A stretch of DNA of 64,000 nt from Streptomyces fagopyri (GTDB lineage Bacteria > Actinomycetota > Actinomycetes > Streptomycetales > Streptomycetaceae): the NCBI RefSeq assembly GCF_009498275.1, contig NZ_CP045643.1, positions 1,364,001-1,428,000 of the forward strand, in the 5' to 3' direction. Shown one piece after another: positions 1 to 8,723 of the stretch (the first letter of the stretch is position 1; every line of letters starts with the position of its first letter). Under the pieces are notes generated by a model. It made no database searches. It was not told the DNA's origin and worked only from the letters and a program-made list of their open reading frames with translations. Position numbers and translations under genes: made by a program.

Positions 1-230
1 GCGTGCACCGCGATCCGCTCGCAGAACCGGGCGACGGCCCCGGGCGTCCCCTCGACCTCGGCGACGACGCCTTCAGGGGTGTTGGTGACGTGCCCGCGCA
101 GGTCGAGGCCCGTGGCGAGGGTGTAGACGTACGGGCGGAAGCCGACGCCCTGGACCACGCCCCGTACGAGGACCCGGCGGCGTAGCGGTGTCCCGCCGGG
201 GACCGCGGCCGGGGACCGCGGTTCGCTCAC
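1..230 (-). CDS. hypF: HypF carbamoyltransferase, N-terminal fragment
   Basis: HypF makes the thiocarbamate on HypE that becomes the cyanide ligands of the [NiFe] site. Only the first 76 or so codons are in the window; the rest lies beyond the left edge. The visible part is the N-terminal acylphosphatase-like domain, recognised from VRGVVQGVGFRPYVYTLA at about residues 22-39, followed by the RGHVTNTPEGV strand that is standard in HypF. The start is a GTG whose GTGA overlaps the hypB stop, which indicates translational coupling. It is the last gene of the hydrogenase operon visible here, so hypC, hypD and hypE are probably further left. The family assignment is firm; completeness cannot be judged. 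Confidence 0.93.
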   Translation of the reverse strand, partial: MSEPRSPAAVPGGTPLRRRVLVRGVVQGVGFRPYVYTLATGLDLRGHVTNTPEGVVAEVEGTPGAVARFCERIAVH

Positions 231-1000
231 GACGGGAAGTGCGCCATGGCGCCGGTGCCGTCGGGGTGCTCGTGGTGGTGGGGAGCGGCTCCGGCGTGCG
301 CGGAGGCGTCCGGGCGGTGGGCCATGACGGGGGCGTGCGGGGTGGCGCCGTCCGCGGCCGCGAGCGCCCGGTCGAGCAGGGTCCCGATCCCGAGGTCCCG
401 GCGCACCGAGGTCAGCAGCACCTCGACGCCGGGGTTGACGCGTTCGACGTTCGCGCGGAAGGCCGCCTCGTCGAACTCGACGGCCTCGGCGATGTCGGTC
501 TTGGTGACGACGACCAGGTGGGCGAGGCCGAAGGCGGTGGGGTACTTGAGGGGTTTGTCCTCGCCCTCCGTGACGGAGGCGAGGACGACGCGCAGGGTCT
601 CCCCCAGGTCGTAGGAGGCCGGGCAGACGAGGTTGCCGACGTTCTCCACGAACAGCAGCCGGGTGCGGTCGGGCAGCCAGCCCTCGACGTGGCGGCGGAG
701 CATGTCGGCCTCCAGGTGGCACAGCCCGTCGGTGAGGACCTGCTTGACCGGGACGCCCGAGCGTGCGAGCCGCACCGCGTCGTTCTCGGTGGCGAGGTCG
801 GCGGTGAGCGCCGCGACCGGCACGGACCGCTGCCGGGCCAGCTCCAGTTCGCGCTCCAGCAGGGCCGTCTTCCCGCTGCCGGGACTGGAGAGCAGGTTGA
901 CGACGGTGGTGCCGCGGGCGGCCAGCTCGGCGCGCAGGGTGTGCGCGCTCTCGTCGTTCTTGGCGAGTACGGCCTGCTGAAGGTCGACCACACGGCACAT
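227..1000 (-). CDS. hypB: HypB, hydrogenase nickel-incorporation GTPase
   Basis: This is the cytoplasmic GTPase that delivers nickel to the hydrogenase large subunit together with HypA. The 257-residue protein has a Walker A SSPGSGKT at 38-45, the G-domain metal-binding pair Cys94-His95 (GLCHLEADM), Cys126 in VGNLVCP, and a TKTD guanine-specificity motif at 166-169. Classical HypB proteins carry their histidine-rich nickel-storage stretch near the N-terminus. Here the N-terminus is short and the histidines are in a C-terminal tail from about residue 218 onward (APHHHEHPD, AMAHFPS). The gene lies 3 bases after hypA and overlaps hypF by 4 bases. Confidence 0.96.
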   Translation of the reverse strand: MCRVVDLQQAVLAKNDESAHTLRAELAARGTTVVNLLSSPGSGKTALLERELELARQRSVPVAALTADLATENDAVRLARSGVPVKQVLTDGLCHLEADMLRRHVEGWLPDRTRLLFVENVGNLVCPASYDLGETLRVVLASVTEGEDKPLKYPTAFGLAHLVVVTKTDIAEAVEFDEAAFRANVERVNPGVEVLLTSVRRDLGIGTLLDRALAAADGATPHAPVMAHRPDASAHAGAAPHHHEHPDGTGAMAHFPS

Positions 1001-1003
1001 GGT

Positions 1004-1399
1004 TCAGCGCTCCTCGGGGATCGGTTCGCGAAGGTGCGCGTGCGTGGGTCCGTCCTCCCACTGCACGCTGAGGATCCGCAGTTCGCGGCCCGCCGTCAGG
1101 TCGGTGCCGGCTCCACCGCATCGCGGGCAGGTCAGCAGGGGCGGCATCCCGACGGCCCATTCGTCGGCGCAGGGCGCGCAGCGGGCGCGTCCGGGCACCG
1201 TCTCGGTGACCAGTTCGGCGCCTTCGAGCAGGGTCCCGGCGCAGGCCAGTTCGAAGCAGAAGGACAGGGAGTCGGGGACGACACCGGCGAGTTCGCCGAC
1301 CTGGAGCCGTACCGAGCGCACGGCCGTGACGTCACCGGCCCGTTCCGCCGCTTCTTCCACCTGGCCGATCACGGCCAGCGCGATGGACATCTCGTGCAT
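1004..1399 (-). CDS. hypA: HypA, hydrogenase nickel metallochaperone
   Basis: HypA binds nickel and hands it, with HypB, to the apo-large subunit. The start was set at the ATG giving MHEMSI, because His2 is the family's nickel ligand; an in-frame codon further upstream would add 14 residues that do not belong. The protein is then 131 residues, close to the usual length of about 115-120. The structural zinc site is two CxxC pairs, Cys74/Cys77 (CAPC) and Cys91/Cys94 (CPRC). It sits between the 34-residue peptide gene and hypB. About 230 bases upstream (1400-1632) contain no gene I can support. Confidence 0.95.
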   Translation of the reverse strand: MHEMSIALAVIGQVEEAAERAGDVTAVRSVRLQVGELAGVVPDSLSFCFELACAGTLLEGAELVTETVPGRARCAPCADEWAVGMPPLLTCPRCGGAGTDLTAGRELRILSVQWEDGPTHAHLREPIPEER

Positions 1400-1632
1400 C
1401 GGTCTCCGTCCTGGCAGGGGCCGGTCCGCGCCGGCCGCCACCCGGCCGGCCGCCTCGTGCGGCGACCTCCGTGGCGACCCGTGTGGCGGGGCGTCCGCCG
1501 CCCATTACAGGGGAGGCGTCCGGGGGCGGCGGACCGGCGCGCCGTCGCCTCCCGGCCGGGTACGCCGTTCGCCGCAACGACGCGGCGCGCTGCGGCGCGC
1601 CCTGGCGGTCACCCGGCCGGGAGGGTGCCGGC

Positions 1633-1737
1633 TCACATGCTGCGCATCCTCAGGTAGCGCCTGATGTCGGGCAGGGACTGCACGAGGACGGCGGCGACGA
1701 CGGCCGCGGCCACGCCGCCGACGAGGGTCTTGATCAT
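1633..1737 (-). CDS. 34-residue membrane peptide (DUF6893-like)
   Basis: This is a very short gene encoding MIKTLVGGVAAAVVAAVLVQ followed by SLPDIRRYLRMRSM. It has one hydrophobic segment over residues 4-19 and then a basic tail rich in Arg, which predicts a single-span peptide with the tail in the cytoplasm. The stop of the maturation-protease gene lies 10 bases upstream of its start, and a GAGAGAGC stretch just before the ATG can serve as ribosome-binding site. From memory, actinobacterial annotation pipelines name such peptides in this operon position DUF6893. Function is unknown; the place in the operon suggests a helper for membrane association or assembly of the hydrogenase. Confidence 0.72.
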   Translation of the reverse strand: MIKTLVGGVAAAVVAAVLVQSLPDIRRYLRMRSM

Positions 1738-1747
1738 TGCTCTCTCC

Positions 1748-2326
1748 TCACTTCGCGGCTTCGCCGACCTTCGCGGCTTCGCCGACCGTGGCCCGCGGCG
1801 CGGACTCTCCCGGCTCGTCGGCCCGCAGCAGTTCCTCGATCAGCCGGACGGCCTCCGGTACGGCGGCGGCGACCGGCGGGCTGAGGCCCATGCCCTCCTC
1901 CACCGTGGCCGGTTCGCAGCCGAGCACCAGGGTGCGCCGGGGCGGCTGTCCGCCGGTTCCGGCGCAGAGGGTTCCCAGCAGGGCGAGCACGGTGTCGGGG
2001 GTCATGCGGTGTCCGTCGAGGACCGCGCCGGGCGGCGCGTCCCCTTCGGGACCGTCGTGTTCGATGACGTAGAGGGTGCCGGGTGCCTCGCCGCGCGCGG
2101 TGGCGTCGACCAGGATCAGGGTGTCGTAGCCGTCCAGCACCTGGTAGGCGAGATGGACTCCCCGTACGCCGATGTCCACGACCTCGACGTGGGCGGGCAG
2201 TTGTCGCGCGGTCAGGGCGCGCGCGGTCTCGACGCCGAAGCCGTCGTCGCCGAGGAAGACGTTGCCGATGCCGGCGACGAGGACCCGGCCGCTCTCCGGG
2301 CGGGGCCGGTCCGGGGCGGCGCTCAC
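1748..2326 (-). CDS. Hydrogenase maturation protease
   Basis: The HycI/HybD/HupD-type endopeptidase removes the C-terminal extension of the large subunit after nickel insertion. The 192-residue protein starts VSAAPDRPRPESGRVLVAG and shows the family pattern GIGNVFLGDDGFG at about 20-32, whose Asp is a metal-sensing ligand. A second conserved region, VEVVDIGVRGVHLAY, and the DGHRMTPDTV histidine region follow. The GTG start overlaps the stop of the upstream gene (GTGA). The C-terminus ends in a duplicated GEAAKVGEAAK caused by a short DNA direct repeat at about 1750-1785. Its natural substrate is presumably the adjacent large subunit, whose processing site is intact. Confidence 0.92.
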   Translation of the reverse strand: MSAAPDRPRPESGRVLVAGIGNVFLGDDGFGVETARALTARQLPAHVEVVDIGVRGVHLAYQVLDGYDTLILVDATARGEAPGTLYVIEHDGPEGDAPPGAVLDGHRMTPDTVLALLGTLCAGTGGQPPRRTLVLGCEPATVEEGMGLSPPVAAAVPEAVRLIEELLRADEPGESAPRATVGEAAKVGEAAK

Positions 2327-3759
2327 GCGTCGCCGTCCATCGGGGTGACCTCGTCCGGCTGGAAGTACAGGAAGCGGCCCTGTTCGCGTCGGATGTCGGC
2401 GCCCGGGTCGTCCTCGACCGTCACCGCGAGATGCACCACGCCGTCCACGTCGTGCAGCACGGCCTCGACCTTCGCGGCGCGCCCGGCCAGGAACAGATCC
2501 TGGGCGTCGGTGCGCCGCAGGCCCGGTCGCAGCAGTACCCGGCTGCCCGCGCCCAGTGAGTGCCCGTCGACGACGACCCGGTCGTGCCCGGGGTCGAATC
2601 CGGCGTCGCTCGCCGGGTCCCACCACGGCGTGTCCGGTCGCGGTACCCCGAACTCGTCGGGGAAGCCGTCCGTGGCGAGGGTCGGGGCGGGGGCCGGTCC
2701 GGTCACCTCGCGCAGGCTGCGGACGGCCCCGTGCAGGCGCTCCAGGACCTCGGGCGGCATCGAGTCCGCGAGGTCGATCACCGCGGCGGCCCGCTCGTCG
2801 GTCCCCCGTGCCTCGCGCTTCTCCTCGTCGGTGAGGGCGGCGGTGCGCAGCGCGAGGATCTCGTCGATCTCGGTGGCGTCGTACAGGGCTCCGGGGCTCT
2901 CCGGGGCGATGGCCGGGTGGTCCTCCAGGATGATCGGTGAGGAGAGCACCACGTCGGCGCGGCCGGGTTCGCCCGCGAGTACGGGCCAGGTGTGCAGGTT
3001 GCGGCAGGCGGCGACCGCGCCCTTCGCCCACTCGGGGGGATCCGTCATCGAGAGGAACGACCCGGCGCTCAGCCCCATGAGCAGGTGGGCGGCGACCAGG
3101 GAGCGCGGCAGCGCCGCGTCCCGGTCGGCGGCCGCGCCGTCCGCGGGTGTCCAGGTGCTGGTGTTCTCCACGACGGCCGTCAGCCGCATCACCCGGTAGG
3201 GGCCGTCGAGTTCACGGGCCGACAGCCGCAGGGCGCCGGTGATCTCCTCGTAGCGGCGGATCATGCGGCCCACCGGGCGGCCGGTCTCGTCGAGGACGGG
3301 TTCGGTGTCCTCCGCGCCGGGGCGTTCGAAGGGGATGGTGACACCGTCGCCGAGGAGTTCACCGACCCGTACGACCGCTTCGACGCGTTCCTCGGTTCCC
3401 TCGTCCCAGGGAACCAAAATGCGGTCCGCGAGCCGGAGTTCGGGGACCGTGTCGAAGCCGCCGTCGGGGCGCGCCCGCTGGACGGTACGCCGGCGGGCGC
3501 GCAGGAAGCGCAGCTCGACCGCGAGCGTGGCGTCCGCCCGGGGTTCCATCAGGCATTCGGTGTGCTGGAAGTCGTGTTCCTCGGTCGCGGCGCCCCAGGT
3601 CGGCGGTACGAGGACGCCGAACTGCCAGCGCAGCCGGTTCTTGGCGGCGGAGGCCCGGTACGGGTAGAGCACATAGCCCTCGAAGAGGACGGCGTCGGCG
3701 ACCTGCCGGGCGAGGGCGAGACGTGCCTCGGTCTCCGGGGCGAACGCGGTCACGCTCAC
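2323..3759 (-). CDS. Uncharacterised hydrogenase-operon protein, 478 residues
   Basis: I do not recognise a named domain. The product is soluble-looking, with no signal peptide or membrane helix. It has an Arg-rich stretch (ELRFLRARRRTVQRAR) near residue 85, a run of predicted alpha/beta structure, and a conserved-looking C-terminal segment beginning near DRVVVDGHSLGAGSRVLLRP. The GTG start overlaps the upstream stop by 4 bases, and its own stop overlaps the protease start in the same way, so it is translated in lockstep with hydrogenase genes. From memory, a similar large protein is commonly found in group 1h hydrogenase clusters of Streptomyces. A role in assembly or electron transfer is inference from position only. 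Confidence 0.8.
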   Translation of the reverse strand: MSVTAFAPETEARLALARQVADAVLFEGYVLYPYRASAAKNRLRWQFGVLVPPTWGAATEEHDFQHTECLMEPRADATLAVELRFLRARRRTVQRARPDGGFDTVPELRLADRILVPWDEGTEERVEAVVRVGELLGDGVTIPFERPGAEDTEPVLDETGRPVGRMIRRYEEITGALRLSARELDGPYRVMRLTAVVENTSTWTPADGAAADRDAALPRSLVAAHLLMGLSAGSFLSMTDPPEWAKGAVAACRNLHTWPVLAGEPGRADVVLSSPIILEDHPAIAPESPGALYDATEIDEILALRTAALTDEEKREARGTDERAAAVIDLADSMPPEVLERLHGAVRSLREVTGPAPAPTLATDGFPDEFGVPRPDTPWWDPASDAGFDPGHDRVVVDGHSLGAGSRVLLRPGLRRTDAQDLFLAGRAAKVEAVLHDVDGVVHLAVTVEDDPGADIRREQGRFLYFQPDEVTPMDGDA

Positions 3760-4448
3760 GGAGCGGTCCTTCCGGTGATGCGGGTGAGGGTGGAGGCGGG
3801 CCGGGGTGTGCCGGGATCCGTGCCGGTGCCTTCGCCGAGCAGGGCCCGTACGGTCGCGTCCCAGGACGGCAGCGCCCCGCGGGAGCGGAAGGCGAGCAGG
3901 GCGTCCATGGTGTCGTGGGGCAGCCGGATCCAGCCGCAGCCGGGGAAGTGCTGTTCGACCATCTCCCGCCAGGTGGTGACGGGCATCCGGAAGACGGCCT
4001 CGCGGTCCCACGGGACGGGCTCGACGCGGAAGCCGCCCGCTCCGGTGAACGCGGTGCCGGAGAAGAGCATCAGGAGCGGGACCTCGCCGTCGGTGAGGGC
4101 GTCGAAGTAGCGGGTCGCGGCGATGTCCATGTCGTAGGTGCAGGGCACGACGAGGTCCGCCTCGGTCTCCCCGGTGAAGGCGGGGACCATGAGGGACACC
4201 TGTGCGAACTGCACCGGCTGGAGGGTGCTGCCCCAGCGGGAGCGCTCGCCGAAGAGGTCGGCGAGCGCGTCGGCCTCGGCGGGCTCGTAGCCGCGCCGGG
4301 CGGGTTCGATGCGGATCTGGCAGCGCAGCGCGACGGCGTGCACCGGTTCGTCGCCGGAGGCGGTGACGCGCAGCCGGAAGACGAGGGTCGGTCCGGCGGC
4401 GAACCGGTCGGCGCGCACGCCGGTGCAGGTGAAGGAGAACTCGGTCAC
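3756..4448 (-). CDS. DUF6084-like hydrogenase-operon protein
   Basis: The protein is 230 residues and starts VTEFSFTCTGVRADRF. No catalytic motif is visible. The sequence is rich in predicted beta strands (for example LVFRLRVTASGDEPVHAVAL and ADLVVPCTYDMDIAATRYF), suggesting a beta-sandwich. It reads like a binding or scaffolding protein rather than an enzyme. The first ~100 residues contain RCQIRIEPARRGYE, and Cys residues are scattered with no CxxC pair. Both ends overlap neighbours by 4 bases. The DUF6084 label is from my memory of annotated Streptomyces hydrogenase operons. Function is unknown. Confidence 0.8.
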   Translation of the reverse strand: MTEFSFTCTGVRADRFAAGPTLVFRLRVTASGDEPVHAVALRCQIRIEPARRGYEPAEADALADLFGERSRWGSTLQPVQFAQVSLMVPAFTGETEADLVVPCTYDMDIAATRYFDALTDGEVPLLMLFSGTAFTGAGGFRVEPVPWDREAVFRMPVTTWREMVEQHFPGCGWIRLPHDTMDALLAFRSRGALPSWDATVRALLGEGTGTDPGTPRPASTLTRITGRTAP

Positions 4449-5104
4449 GGCCGGCTCTCCTCCCCCACGTTCCTGGTGCGTTCCCCGACCCGCTGGAAGA
4501 ACGTGTCCAGGGCGGCGCGGGCCTCCGCGCCACCGTCGAAGCCCTGCCACAACAGGCGCATCCGGCCGACCAGTTCGTAGCAGATGTCGATGGGTACGAG
4601 GGCGCACTCGACGCGGCCGTCGACGCGGCGCAGCAGCAGCGCCTCCACGTCGGGTTCGAGCAGTCCGGCGAGTCGGCTGCCGCCCAGGACGGTCTGCCAG
4701 ACGGCGGGGTCGAGTTCGCTCTCGGTGGCCCCGGCCGGGCTCGGGTAGAGGGCCACCAGCCGGTCGAGCGCTGCGTTGCGGAAGAAGAAGGCGACGCCGA
4801 CCGGGATCTGGAGCGCTTCCCAGGCACCGTCGTCGAGACGGTGGTCCGGGTCGGTGAGGTAGCGGTCCGGTACCGCGCGGAAGCGGCCCGCGGCGGCGGC
4901 GCCCGGCTGCCGCATGAGCAGGGCGCAGGGGAGGCAGGCGCAGACGATGGCCCGCTTCTCGGTGTCGGCCAGGTGGCGGTGGTGGGCCTCGTCCACCGCG
5001 ACCGCGCACAGTCCGCACCGCTCCTGGCGCGGCTCACGTCCGGTCAGGAACCTGCGCAGGCCCGGTCCGCGGGTGGCCGGGCGGGCGCCGGTGGGCGCGC
5101 TCAC
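4445..5104 (-). CDS. DUF5947-like protein with cysteine cluster
   Basis: The protein is 219 residues from a GTG start that overlaps the NifU-like gene stop. Near the N-terminus it has CGLC (about residue 33) followed some 25 residues later by CACLPC, with AHHRHL between them. This CxxC...CxCxxC arrangement is typical of a zinc or iron-sulphur site, though which metal cannot be told from sequence. The rest is predicted alpha/beta with ALVPIDICYELVGRMRLLW near the C-terminus. Its place between the NifU-like gene and the DUF6084-like gene suggests a hydrogenase partner, perhaps a rubredoxin-like or cluster-carrying helper. The family name is recalled from similar operons and is less certain than the cysteine pattern. 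Confidence 0.8.
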   Translation of the reverse strand: MSAPTGARPATRGPGLRRFLTGREPRQERCGLCAVAVDEAHHRHLADTEKRAIVCACLPCALLMRQPGAAAAGRFRAVPDRYLTDPDHRLDDGAWEALQIPVGVAFFFRNAALDRLVALYPSPAGATESELDPAVWQTVLGGSRLAGLLEPDVEALLLRRVDGRVECALVPIDICYELVGRMRLLWQGFDGGAEARAALDTFFQRVGERTRNVGEESRP

Positions 5105-5703
5105 GCGGTCTTCGCCGGGGCCGGACGGCCGGCGGTCCGGCCATCCGGGCCGAGGCCGATCTGCAGCAGCGGGGGCTCCCCCGGCGTGCCGGCGGACTGC
5201 ACCTCGACGGCCGTGACCTCGGGCGCGAAGCAGGCGAGCGCGTCCTCGGCGGCCTGTTTCGCCGTCGTCCCGTTCGCGGCGCACCCGCAGCCCGTGCCCG
5301 CCGCCGCGGCGGACCGGAGCGTGAGGGTTCCGGTCGTCTCGTCGAAGTCCACGACGTCCAGCTCGTGTTCGCGCACGGCGTCGAGCGCGCGGGCGATCCG
5401 GGTCGTCCGGTCCTCGGGGTGCAGGTCGTGCAGGACGAGGAGGCTCGCGACCAGTTCGTCGCCGAGCAGCGGTGCGACCGGGTCACCGCCTGCGCGACGG
5501 TTTCCGGGTACGGAGAGCAGCTGGAGCGCCCGCGCGAGTCCGGCCCCGTAGAAGTCCATCAGGGCCTGCACCAGTTCCTCGGCGGCCGCGCGGACGGCCG
5601 GGTCCCCGGTGGCGGCGAGCCGGTCGAGCACGTCCTCGATCCGCAGTCCGGTCTGCGTCGCGTTCACCGGGTTCGCCGCCCCGGCCGTCCGCGCCGCGCT
5701 CAT
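5101..5703 (-). CDS. NifU-like iron-sulphur scaffold protein
   Basis: This 200-residue protein has its best-conserved part at the C-terminus: GTGCGCAANGTTAKQAAEDA, then LACFAPEVTAVEV. This matches the NifU C-terminal (Nfu) fold, where a Cys-x-x-Cys pair carries a transient [4Fe-4S] cluster; here the pair is the unusual CGC. The N-terminal half (LRIEDVLDRLAATGDPAVRA, ALMDFYGAGLARALQLL) is helical and specific to hydrogenase operons. The ATG start overlaps the large-subunit stop (ATGA). The likely role is supplying clusters to the small subunit, which needs three. That role is inferred from family and context. Confidence 0.85.
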   Translation of the reverse strand: MSAARTAGAANPVNATQTGLRIEDVLDRLAATGDPAVRAAAEELVQALMDFYGAGLARALQLLSVPGNRRAGGDPVAPLLGDELVASLLVLHDLHPEDRTTRIARALDAVREHELDVVDFDETTGTLTLRSAAAAGTGCGCAANGTTAKQAAEDALACFAPEVTAVEVQSAGTPGEPPLLQIGLGPDGRTAGRPAPAKTA

Positions 5704-7484
5704 CCGCCCAGTCCGCTCAGTCCGGTGGGCATGTGCATCTTCTGTACGGTCTTGCCGCCGCCCACGTACATGTGGACGCCGCACGGCAGGCAGGGGTCGA
5801 AGCTGCGGACGGCGCGCATGATGTCGATGCCCTTGAAGTTCTCCGGGGAGTTCTCCTCGAAGATCGGGGTGTTCTGCACGGCGTCCTCGTACGGGCCGGG
5901 GGTGCCGAAGGTGTCCCGGGTGCTGGCGTTCCACGGGGTGGGCGGGTACGGGTGGTAGTTGGCGATCTTGCCGTCGCGGATCACCATGTGGTGGGAGAGG
6001 ACGCCGCGGACCGCCTCGGTGAAGCCGACTCCGACGGCCTCGTCGGGCACCTCGAACTTCTCCCAGGTCTGGGTGCGTCCGGCGCGGACCTCCTCCAGGG
6101 CCTTCTCCGCGAAGTGCAGCGCGACGGCGGCGGTGTAGGCCTGGAAGTAGGTGCGGGCGCGGTTGCGCTCCAGCGCGTTGCTCCAGCGCGGGATCTTCCA
6201 CTCGAAGGTGGTCTCCGGCTTCGTCATCGTGCGGGGCAGGTTGATGACGACGCTGTGCCCGGTGGCCTTGACGTAACCCGTGTCGACGAGGCCGGACAGG
6301 GCGGTGGACCACAGTCGGGCGATGGGGCCGCCGCCGGTGTCCAGGGCCAGGTGGTCCTTGCCGTCGAACCAGCGGGGTGACATGACCCAGCTGTACTTGT
6401 CGTCGAAGTTGCGCTTCTGCGGGGCCGGGATGGTGTGCTGGTTCCACGGGTGCCGCGGGTCGACCGGGTTGCCGAGCGGGTCGTGGGTGACGAACTGCTC
6501 CTGGCCCTGCCAGTCCTCGTAGTAGGAACTGCCCAGCAGGATGCGGATGCCGAGGTTGATCTCGGTGAGGTCGTTGGTGACGAGTTTGCCGTCGACGACG
6601 ATGCCGGGCGTGACGAACATCCGCCGGCCCCAGTCGGTCATGTTGGCGTAGGTGAAGTCGCAGTACTCGGGGTCGTTGAGCGCGCCCCAGCAGCCGAGCA
6701 GTACCCGCCGGCGTCCCACTTCCTCGTACCCGGGCAGGGCCTCGTAGAAGAAGTCGAAGAGGTCGTCGTGCAGGGGGACGACGCGCTTCATGAACTCCAC
6801 GTAGCGCATCAGCCGGCTGAGGTAGTCCGTGAAGAGCTGTACGGAGGCGATGGTGCCGACGCCGCCCGGGTAGAGCGTGGAGGGGTGCACATGGCGCCCC
6901 TCCATGAGGCAGAACATCTCGCGGGTGTAGCGGCTCACCTGGAGGGCCTCGCGGTAGAACTCCCCTTCGAGGGGGTTCAGGGAGCGCATGATGTCGGCGA
7001 TCGTGCGGTAGCCGTGCTCCCCGGCGTGCGGTGCCTCGGTGCGCTCGGCGAGTTCGAGGACACCGGGGTTGGTCTCCTTGACCATCTTCTCGCAGTAGTC
7101 GACCCCGACCAGGTTCTCCTGGAAGATGTTGTGGTCGAACATGTACTCGGCGGACTCGCCGAGGTTGATGATCCACTCCCCGAGGTGCGGGGGCTTCACG
7201 CCGTACGCCATGTTCTGCGCGTACACCGAACAGGTGGCGTGGTTGTCCCCGCAGATCCCGCAGATGCGGCTGGTGATGAAGTGCGCGTCACGGGGGTCCT
7301 TGCCCCGCATGAAGACGCTGTACCCGCGGAAGACGGACGAGGTGCTGTAGCACTCCGCGACCCGCTTCTGCTTGAAGTCGATCTTCGTGTGGATGCCCAG
7401 GCTGCCCACGATCCGGGTGATCGGGTCCCAGGCCATCTCCATCAGGCCGCTACCGTCGCCGGCCGCCTTCGTCTTCGGTGCCAT
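5700..7484 (-). CDS. hhyL: [NiFe]-hydrogenase large subunit, group 1h type
   Basis: This is the catalytic subunit that oxidises H2 at the Ni-Fe(CN)2CO centre. The 594-residue protein has the L1 motif RICGICGDNHATC at 73-85 and the L2 motif FDPCLPCGVH ending at His571, so all four nickel-binding cysteines (75, 78, 565, 568) are present. A 23-residue tail follows His571 and should be removed by the maturation protease encoded downstream. The flanking sequence around L1 (AHFITSRICGICGDNHATCS) and the L2 context FDPCLPCGVHMYVGGG fit the actinobacterial group 1h (formerly group 5) enzymes. These are known for high-affinity, oxygen-tolerant uptake of atmospheric H2. The gene starts 85 bases after the small-subunit stop. 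Confidence 0.97.
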   Translation of the reverse strand: MAPKTKAAGDGSGLMEMAWDPITRIVGSLGIHTKIDFKQKRVAECYSTSSVFRGYSVFMRGKDPRDAHFITSRICGICGDNHATCSVYAQNMAYGVKPPHLGEWIINLGESAEYMFDHNIFQENLVGVDYCEKMVKETNPGVLELAERTEAPHAGEHGYRTIADIMRSLNPLEGEFYREALQVSRYTREMFCLMEGRHVHPSTLYPGGVGTIASVQLFTDYLSRLMRYVEFMKRVVPLHDDLFDFFYEALPGYEEVGRRRVLLGCWGALNDPEYCDFTYANMTDWGRRMFVTPGIVVDGKLVTNDLTEINLGIRILLGSSYYEDWQGQEQFVTHDPLGNPVDPRHPWNQHTIPAPQKRNFDDKYSWVMSPRWFDGKDHLALDTGGGPIARLWSTALSGLVDTGYVKATGHSVVINLPRTMTKPETTFEWKIPRWSNALERNRARTYFQAYTAAVALHFAEKALEEVRAGRTQTWEKFEVPDEAVGVGFTEAVRGVLSHHMVIRDGKIANYHPYPPTPWNASTRDTFGTPGPYEDAVQNTPIFEENSPENFKGIDIMRAVRSFDPCLPCGVHMYVGGGKTVQKMHMPTGLSGLGG

Positions 7485-7569
7485 CGTCTGTGTCGTGCCC
7501 TTCTTCGCGCGGGTGGTCCGGGAGGGGGTGGCCGGGTCGGTGCGGCCGCGTCTCAGGTGGGGCGGGGGT

Positions 7570-8658
<1,089 letters not shown>

Positions 8659-8690
8659 GGGACCGCCTCCTCGGGGAGGTGAGGGATGAG

Positions 8691-8723
8691 ATCCCCTGAA
8701 GGGCCGAAAGCCCTTTTGGGGAT
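8691..8723 (-). promoter_or_regulatory. Interrupted palindrome in hhyS leader
   Basis: ATCCCC (8691-8696) pairs with GGGGAT (8718-8723), and inside it AAGGGC (8699-8704) pairs with GCCCTT (8710-8715) around a CGAAA loop, with a 2-base mismatch between the two stems. It ends about 33 bases upstream of the hhyS start codon, just before the ribosome-binding site. It could be an operator, a leader hairpin that affects mRNA stability, or a weak terminator for rightward transcription (the plus strand continues TTTTGGGG). The structure is seen in the sequence; the function is inference. Confidence 0.6.
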
